Source: Bacillota bacterium
GTDB taxonomy: Bacteria > Bacillota > Clostridia > Acetivibrionales > DSM-1351
Length of the DNA stretch: 64,000 nt
Direction: 5' to 3'
NCBI GenBank assembly: GCA_023397905.1
Contig: JAEWSZ010000034.1
Span: 86,770-150,769 of the forward strand
Below are positions 59,914 to 64,000 of this stretch, piece after piece. The notes beneath the pieces were generated by a model. It did not search any database. It was given only the letters and a program-made list of their open reading frames with translations, and was not told the origin of the DNA. Within the stretch, counting starts at the first letter, position 1. Each line of letters starts with the position of its first letter. A program made the translations under genes and the position numbers.

Positions 59914-60416
59914 GTCGTAACGGTATTTGATCCATCCACAGAGGTATCAACGGGCATCACGTCATACAGCTCTGCAAAGACCTGTATGGTGACGCCACCG
60001 TTCCCCACGTAAATATGTGTATCCTCATATCTTAAAAACAACATTCCGAACAGAAACCTAGAACGTTCGTGCTCAAACTCAGAGTGAATGATAAAGTCAA
60101 AGAACATCTCTATGATGCCAAGGCCGTTCTTCTCCGCACGAATCGATATTTTTCCCATGTGCAGCGCCGTATATTTACGCATCTGCTTCGCAAATGCAAG
60201 GAAGTCCTCATACTTTTTCTCGTTAGGAACTCGCTTGTGCGCAGCCGCATACCGTTCATGTTCCTCTAGAATTTTTTGAAAGGACTCGCGTGATCGCGCC
60301 TCCTCTACCGCAAGATCCTCCGGCGATCTCGATCCCAGTTCAGCCTCGACCTTGGTATCGAGCTCCGCCATTTTTGCTTTTTCAGCGGTGTAGTAATCAT
60401 AAGTTTTGTAATACAT
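59910..60416 (-). CDS. Minus-strand helical protein
   Basis: 168 residues, MYYKTYDYYTAEKAKMAELD, a helical N-terminal half, then a beta-rich part (FFDFIIHSEFEHERSRFLFG, EDTHIYVGNGGVTIQVF). Only clearly minus-strand gene of the right element, divergent from the HTH gene at 60659. Its 3' end overlaps the PP-loop gene by 4 bases. Preceded by a small ORF with an internal TAG. Family unknown; likely lifestyle or immunity-type function under the repressor. Confidence 0.6.
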   Translation of the reverse strand: MYYKTYDYYTAEKAKMAELDTKVEAELGSRSPEDLAVEEARSRESFQKILEEHERYAAAHKRVPNEKKYEDFLAFAKQMRKYTALHMGKISIRAEKNGLGIIEMFFDFIIHSEFEHERSRFLFGMLFLRYEDTHIYVGNGGVTIQVFAELYDVMPVDTSVDGSNTVTT

Positions 60417-60507
60417 CTTTCATCAGCTCCTTGTCATTGTCATTGAAATCATGCGTCTCCAGATGTGTAAGCCAATCCTGTGCCTGCTAAAGCACCGTGC
60501 GATTCAT
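60397..60507 (-). pseudogene. Small ORF interrupted by one in-frame TAG
   Basis: ATG 60507 with GGAGGG nearby gives MNRTVL, then TAG, then an open stretch of 29 codons (QAQDWLTHLETHDFNDND and on) ending in TGA at 60397-60399, overlapping the start of the 59910-60416 gene. Either a point-mutated small gene, suppression at TAG, or a separate start for the second part. Confidence 0.4.
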
Positions 60508-60529
60508 ATCTTATCCCTCCGGCACTATA

Positions 60530-60627
60530 CCGATTAAATCAGAGGCAAATACAAGATATAGGTATTTCTAATAGTATATTACTACTACAATCGGTATTTC
60601 AAGTGGTAATGTTACCGATTTAATCGG
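60530..60627. promoter_or_regulatory. CCGATT/AATCGG operators and divergent promoter
   Basis: A perfect 13-bp palindrome CCGATTTAATCGG (60615-60627), a near copy CCGATTAAATCAG (60530-60542) and a half site AATCGG at 60589-60594. On the minus strand TTGAAA (60597-60602) and TATACT (60573-60578) are 18 bases apart and would drive the minus-strand gene; the half site is in its spacer. Probable binding sites of the HTH protein encoded next door. Confidence 0.65.
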
Positions 60628-60658
60628 AGTATCCTTGTGTTCAGTGGAGGTGATAAGA

Positions 60659-60976
60659 ATGGATGAAGATTTTATACGCCAACGAATGACGGAGCTACGT
60701 CTGAAAAAGGGCGTATCAGAATACAAGATGAGTACTGACATGGGAAAGAGCAAGGGCTATATTCAAAGCATCTCCTCTGGCCGGTCAATGCCATCGATTT
60801 CTGAATTTTTGTACATGTGTGAGTATTTCGGCGTTACTCCGCGCGAGTTTTTTGACTCTGAGATGGACAACCCTGCCTTAATACAGCAAGCAATAGGCAT
60901 TATGAAGTCCATGAGCGACGACGATCTGCAGGCAGTAATCGCGCTGCTTTTACGGTTTAAAACCGAACACCAATAG
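60659..60976 (+). CDS. XRE-type HTH repressor
   Basis: 105 residues from ATG 60659 (GGAGGTG). HTH: RQRMTELRLKKGVSEYKMST, DMGKSKGYIQSISSGRSMPS, ISEFLYMCEYFGVTPREFF. A C-terminal helical extension (ALIQQAIGIMKSMSDDDLQA) may dimerise. Divergent from the minus-strand gene across the CCGATT operators, so likely autoregulated and controlling that module. Followed by an imperfect terminator (60984-61012). Confidence 0.82.
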   Translation: MDEDFIRQRMTELRLKKGVSEYKMSTDMGKSKGYIQSISSGRSMPSISEFLYMCEYFGVTPREFFDSEMDNPALIQQAIGIMKSMSDDDLQAVIALLLRFKTEHQ

Positions 60977-60983
60977 AGGCAGG

Positions 60984-61012
60984 CACGGTGCAATACCGTA
61001 CCTGTTTTTATT
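60984..61012 (+). terminator. Imperfect terminator hairpin
   Basis: AGGCACGGT pairs with ACCGTACCT apart from one C-A mismatch, loop GCAAT, then GTTTTTATTT. Confidence 0.55.
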
Positions 61013-61097
61013 TCCGGCCGGATGCTGAGGGAGTTGTTCTTCTCGGTGACCGGCTTTTATTATAGATACTTCACAAAAGAAAGAATGTGATCATGTC

Positions 61098-62255
61098 ATG
61101 GCTGACCCCGCCACAATCGGGCTGGCGGTCAAGGCGGCTGTTGCCGCTCTGTCGGATGAGCGCCTCCGAAAAACCATCGGGTGGATCATCGCCGCCATCC
61201 TCTCGCCCCTCATTTTAATTATTGTACTCATCTGCGGACTCCTCTCCGGCTCCGCAGACCATAACAACGCCGCCGTTGATTTAACCTTCAATGGCGGCTC
61301 TTTTTCTGCCTCCGTCCCCTCGGAGTATACGGCACACATCCAGGACATGAAAAAATGCTTTGTCGTTCTGGATCAGGCGATTTCCGACGCGCAGGCCGGG
61401 CTGGACGAAGGAGCTCTGGACAGCGTCCGCATCAAATCCGTTTATTATTCTCTGTATTTCGGCGCCGATAATCTCACCCTATCCGCCGCCGAGGCACACG
61501 CTTTCGTGGATTGTTTCGTCGCATATACAAAAATTGCATCCGGAGGTACAGCTGCGGTTCCCGCTTCTCTGGACACGGCATACAAAAAATTGTCCGCTGT
61601 GGGCATCCCTGTCAGCACCGAATCCCGAGCCAACGTCTCCAAAATATATGAACGCATCGTCTATGGCGGCGCTGGTTTGTACACTGGAGAGATTGAACGC
61701 GGGGGCGGGAGCGGCGTCGCACTGGATGGCCTTGTCCTGCTTCATCCTGATATGAAAAACAATCTGGATCTCGTGACTTACGCTGAAAACGCATTTGATT
61801 CTGGCTGGGGATATGTTTGGGGAACCTTCGGAGATGTCTTGACGGATACGCTTTTCGCGTACAAATTGAAACAGTACCCGGACGGTGTGGGTAACTACGA
61901 GGATTTTATCCGAAACAATTGGCTGGGAGGACGGACGACGGACTGCGTCGGTCTCATCAAAGGATATGGATGGTTCGATACAGAAACCAAAACCATCGGA
62001 TATGGAACCAACGATATGCCGGACGTCAGTGCGGACGGCATGTACAATGCCGCCACCGTCAAGGGCTCCATGGACACGATGCCTGACACACCGGGACTCG
62101 CCGTGTGGAAGTCCGGGCATATCGGCGTTTATGTGGGTAACGGCGAGGTGGTGGAGGCCATGGGTACCAAATACGGCGTTGTTAGGACAAAGCTGGACGG
62201 CCGCGGCTGGACGGCATGGCTGGAGATCCCTTACATCAGTTATATCGCAAAATAA
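61098..62255 (+). CDS. NlpC/P60 cell-wall hydrolase of the T4SS
   Basis: 385 residues. N-terminal membrane helix (about 28-50, ILSPLILIIVLICGLL), an extracytoplasmic helical domain (60-215), then NlpC/P60 with SGWGYVWGTFGD, catalytic Cys in TTDCVGLIKGY (about residue 280), His in GHIGVYVGNGEV (about 335). Cleaves peptidoglycan to let the channel pass, the VirB1 role. Start ATG 61098 lacks an obvious strong ribosome site. Confidence 0.88.
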   Translation: MADPATIGLAVKAAVAALSDERLRKTIGWIIAAILSPLILIIVLICGLLSGSADHNNAAVDLTFNGGSFSASVPSEYTAHIQDMKKCFVVLDQAISDAQAGLDEGALDSVRIKSVYYSLYFGADNLTLSAAEAHAFVDCFVAYTKIASGGTAAVPASLDTAYKKLSAVGIPVSTESRANVSKIYERIVYGGAGLYTGEIERGGGSGVALDGLVLLHPDMKNNLDLVTYAENAFDSGWGYVWGTFGDVLTDTLFAYKLKQYPDGVGNYEDFIRNNWLGGRTTDCVGLIKGYGWFDTETKTIGYGTNDMPDVSADGMYNAATVKGSMDTMPDTPGLAVWKSGHIGVYVGNGEVVEAMGTKYGVVRTKLDGRGWTAWLEIPYISYIAK

Positions 62256-62334
62256 TTTGTCGAAAAAAACTTGCCGGTTTGAAAAAAGTTTTCTTGCTTT
62301 ATGGGACCGCTGCCTTTTAAACCTGAAGAGTTAA

Positions 62335-62372
62335 ACGCAAAAGCCTCGTCAGAATCGACGGGGCTTTTGCGT
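62335..62372 (+). promoter_or_regulatory. 16-bp inverted repeat before the DUF6103-like gene
   Basis: ACGCAAAAGCCTCGTC pairs with GACGGGGCTTTTGCGT (one wobble), six-base loop. No T run on the plus strand; may be a transcript-stabilising or translation-control hairpin, or a weak terminator. Confidence 0.5.
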
Positions 62373-62409
62373 GGTAAAAAAAACAAGACGAACAGGAGGT
62401 CGAATTGAT

Positions 62410-62700
62410 TTGAAACAGGACACTATTACCATCGGCATGGACGCCGAAAAGCTCCGCGCACTCAAACGCTATATGGGCAAAAAGAGCGCCGATCTGGAAC
62501 GGGAACTTCAGGATCAGCTCCAAAAGCTCTACGAAAAATTTGTCCCCGGAAGCGTCCGGGAGTACATTGACGAGGGCGATGAAGAAACGCCCGTCATCCC
62601 TGAACAGCCTAAAAAACAGAAAGAAAAAAATGGGACCCCGGCCGAAAAAACATCTCCACCTGGAAAGGACAGCCACAAGCCTGATGAGATTTCAGGATAG
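62410..62700 (+). CDS. DUF6103-like small protein
   Basis: 96 residues from TTG 62410 (AGGAGGT eight bases upstream). DTITIGMDAEKLRALKRYMG then ADLERELQDQLQKLYEKFVP matches DUF6103 of conjugative elements, ribbon-helix-helix-like in pattern. Charged Lys/Pro tail. Possible DNA-binding accessory for relaxosome or regulation. Confidence 0.65.
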   Translation: MKQDTITIGMDAEKLRALKRYMGKKSADLERELQDQLQKLYEKFVPGSVREYIDEGDEETPVIPEQPKKQKEKNGTPAEKTSPPGKDSHKPDEISG

Positions 62701-62756
62701 CTTTCCCCGGCCGAGGTAAGGCCAAATCCTTTTGAAAAGCAAAGGAGAAGATGCAA

Positions 62757-63422
62757 ATGCACAGTGAAGAAATCAGCTTTTGGCTGCCCAAACCTAAATA
62801 TGATGCCCTCCGCGGCGCACTGGGAGCCCAGGGCAAGAGCCTCGAAAGCGAGTTGCAAGCTTTGACGGAGCAACTCTACGAACAGCTCATACCCGCCGAT
62901 CAACGGCAGGACATTGAAAATTTAATAAGGCAGGATCGCCTTTTGGCGGAGCGACGCAGTGCGGAGCTCCGCCGTTTTTCTGTCTTCCGCATCACGGAAA
63001 ACGGCTCCACCCGCTGCCTCGAATGCGAACACGCCTTTGATTTTTTACAGGCGGACAACCAGACCCGGCGCTATATGCGCAGGGAGATGGACCCTCAGCC
63101 GGATACTTTTGCGGAATATTTTCTGCGGGCGGGATCTCTAATCAGTGAAGAAAAATTTGATGAACGAGTGGGAGAACGCATAGAGGGCAGCGTGAATATT
63201 ACCGGCCTGTGCGACATTGATCTCGACAGCGGCCTGTTCCATACCGCCCGTCATCTAAACGGCTGGGCGACATTTTCAATCAAGGATGTGACCACTGCCG
63301 CTTATTATGCCTATCGCAAGAGCTATAGAAGCAACGACGATATGTGGAGGATCTTTCTGGATTGCCTCGACGGAAAGGAACAGATATCTGAGCAAGGCCC
63401 GCAGACGCAGACTATGGGATAG
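62757..63422 (+). CDS. Protein with DUF6103-like N-terminus
   Basis: 221 residues from ATG 62757 (AAAGGAG nine bases upstream; ATG 62751 is too close). The first 60 residues parallel the preceding gene (ISFWLPKPKYDALRGALG, LESELQALTEQLYEQLIP), suggesting duplication. A zinc-like CLEC and a alpha/beta region follow (SVNITGLCDIDLDSGLFHTA). Ends QTQTMG. Confidence 0.55.
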   Translation: MHSEEISFWLPKPKYDALRGALGAQGKSLESELQALTEQLYEQLIPADQRQDIENLIRQDRLLAERRSAELRRFSVFRITENGSTRCLECEHAFDFLQADNQTRRYMRREMDPQPDTFAEYFLRAGSLISEEKFDERVGERIEGSVNITGLCDIDLDSGLFHTARHLNGWATFSIKDVTTAAYYAYRKSYRSNDDMWRIFLDCLDGKEQISEQGPQTQTMG

Positions 63423-63540
63423 AACGGCGCTATCAAAATTTTTTGAGATTTTTGAAATTTTGCCCTGGCTATTGGAAACCGGTTAGGGTATTGTGTGCTT
63501 GCGGCGAAGGCCGACACCACATTTACAGGAGGATTAAACT

Positions 63541-63972
63541 ATGAACAGAACAACTAATTTGCTCAAGGCTGCGAAATTAATTGAGGAGCTGACCGCAACG
63601 GCTGTAGAGATTTTTTATGTTAATGGCGAGCCCGACGATCCTGAAATCAGCGATCTGGAATCGACCATCGCGATGGTAGCAGAAGCCCATGGTCTGCCCA
63701 GTGAAATCCTTGAAGAAAGCCGGAAAACCATTGCTGCTGAGCGTGAGGCAACACGTCGCGAGAAAAACTCAGAAGAAGCGGTGCCAGCAGCACAGGAAAG
63801 CAAGGAGGAAAAAACTGAGGGCAGCAAAATTATGACCGTCATATGGGAACTGTTTGAATCAGCGGTCAGACTGGATTCACAGGAGAAGCGTGAGCATGTC
63901 TTTAACAGTGCGCAGTACATGGCGGATTATCGGAGGCTGGAGGACCAATTCATCGATGCCAACCACCGATAA
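63541..63972 (+). CDS. Acidic helical protein of unknown function
   Basis: 143 residues. Helical N-terminal half, disordered Glu/Lys middle (about 75-95), helical end. AGGAGG before ATG 63541. The 118-base gap before it has AT-rich stretches and no ORF. No family recognised. Confidence 0.5.
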   Translation: MNRTTNLLKAAKLIEELTATAVEIFYVNGEPDDPEISDLESTIAMVAEAHGLPSEILEESRKTIAAEREATRREKNSEEAVPAAQESKEEKTEGSKIMTVIWELFESAVRLDSQEKREHVFNSAQYMADYRRLEDQFIDANHR

Positions 63973-64000
63973 ACCAGAATTACTCTACCCGCAGCCAACC

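Noticed and set aside
24000..64000. Relaxase, coupling protein and oriT of the conjugative element
   Set aside because: Searched for HUH, MobA-like and TraG/VirD4 (Walker A/B with long C-terminal) patterns and nic-like inverted repeats; none is visible in the window. They are probably to the right.

Overview
The window looks like a chromosomal stretch of a Bacillota genome, most likely class Clostridia. The reasons are strong AGGAGG-type ribosome binding sites with many TTG and GTG starts, SpoVG- and AbrB-family genes, an S-layer-homology (SLH) surface protein, and accessory families typical of clostridial conjugative elements. Genus cannot be read from the sequence. Two mobile elements lie side by side. 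The left one is AT-richer and the right one clearly GC-richer.

Positions 1 to about 23,930 are the early/replication, lysogeny and integration part of a temperate phage. Nearly all genes are on the minus strand in one tightly packed leftward operon: Cro-like gene, DNA-binding proteins, sigma factor, a possible annealing protein, an HD protein, a fused SbcD-SbcC nuclease, RecU-like resolvase, 3D-domain protein, HNH endonuclease, ASCH protein, SF2 helicase, SSB, primase-helicase, J-domain protein, and a late sigma-like regulator followed by the terminase small subunit. The lysogeny switch at 21,261-21,425 has a good leftward promoter, a good rightward promoter and four GTTCAA/TTGAAC operator pairs. 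A repressor, an ImmA-like protease gene and a tyrosine integrase run rightward. A 45-nt 3' tRNA fragment (apparently tRNA-Arg, anticodon CCT) just after the integrase marks the right attachment site. Head and tail genes must lie left of the window.

Positions about 24,060 to 64,000 are the front part of an integrative conjugative element (or a relative), almost all on the plus strand. It has three blocks: (1) 24.1-37.6 kb, an establishment/anti-defence block with five ArdA-like antirestriction proteins, LPD28-, DUF4314-, DUF3849-, YodL-like and ankyrin-like proteins, a Dam-type methylase and a SpoVG homologue; (2) 37.6-50.9 kb, a 1,375-residue SLH adhesin-like protein and a nearly complete Tad/Flp pilus set (pilin-like DUF6133, prepilin peptidase, CpaB, TadZ, CpaF, TadB, TadC, two TadE-like proteins) plus secreted proteins; (3) 51-64 kb, a VirB-type type IV secretion set (VirB2-, VirB6-, VirB3- and VirB4-like proteins and an NlpC/P60 hydrolase), mixed with a C5 methyltransferase carrying an overprinted second ORF, a PAPS-reductase-like protein and a small repressor module. 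Relaxase, coupling protein, oriT and the element's own recombinase are not visible and would be expected to the right.

The features I consider most worth following are a short Met/Gly-rich C-terminal tail shared by about a dozen otherwise unrelated proteins of the conjugative element, the single-chain SbcD-SbcC of the phage, the overlapping gene inside the C5 methyltransferase, and the joint Tad pilus/T4SS layout.
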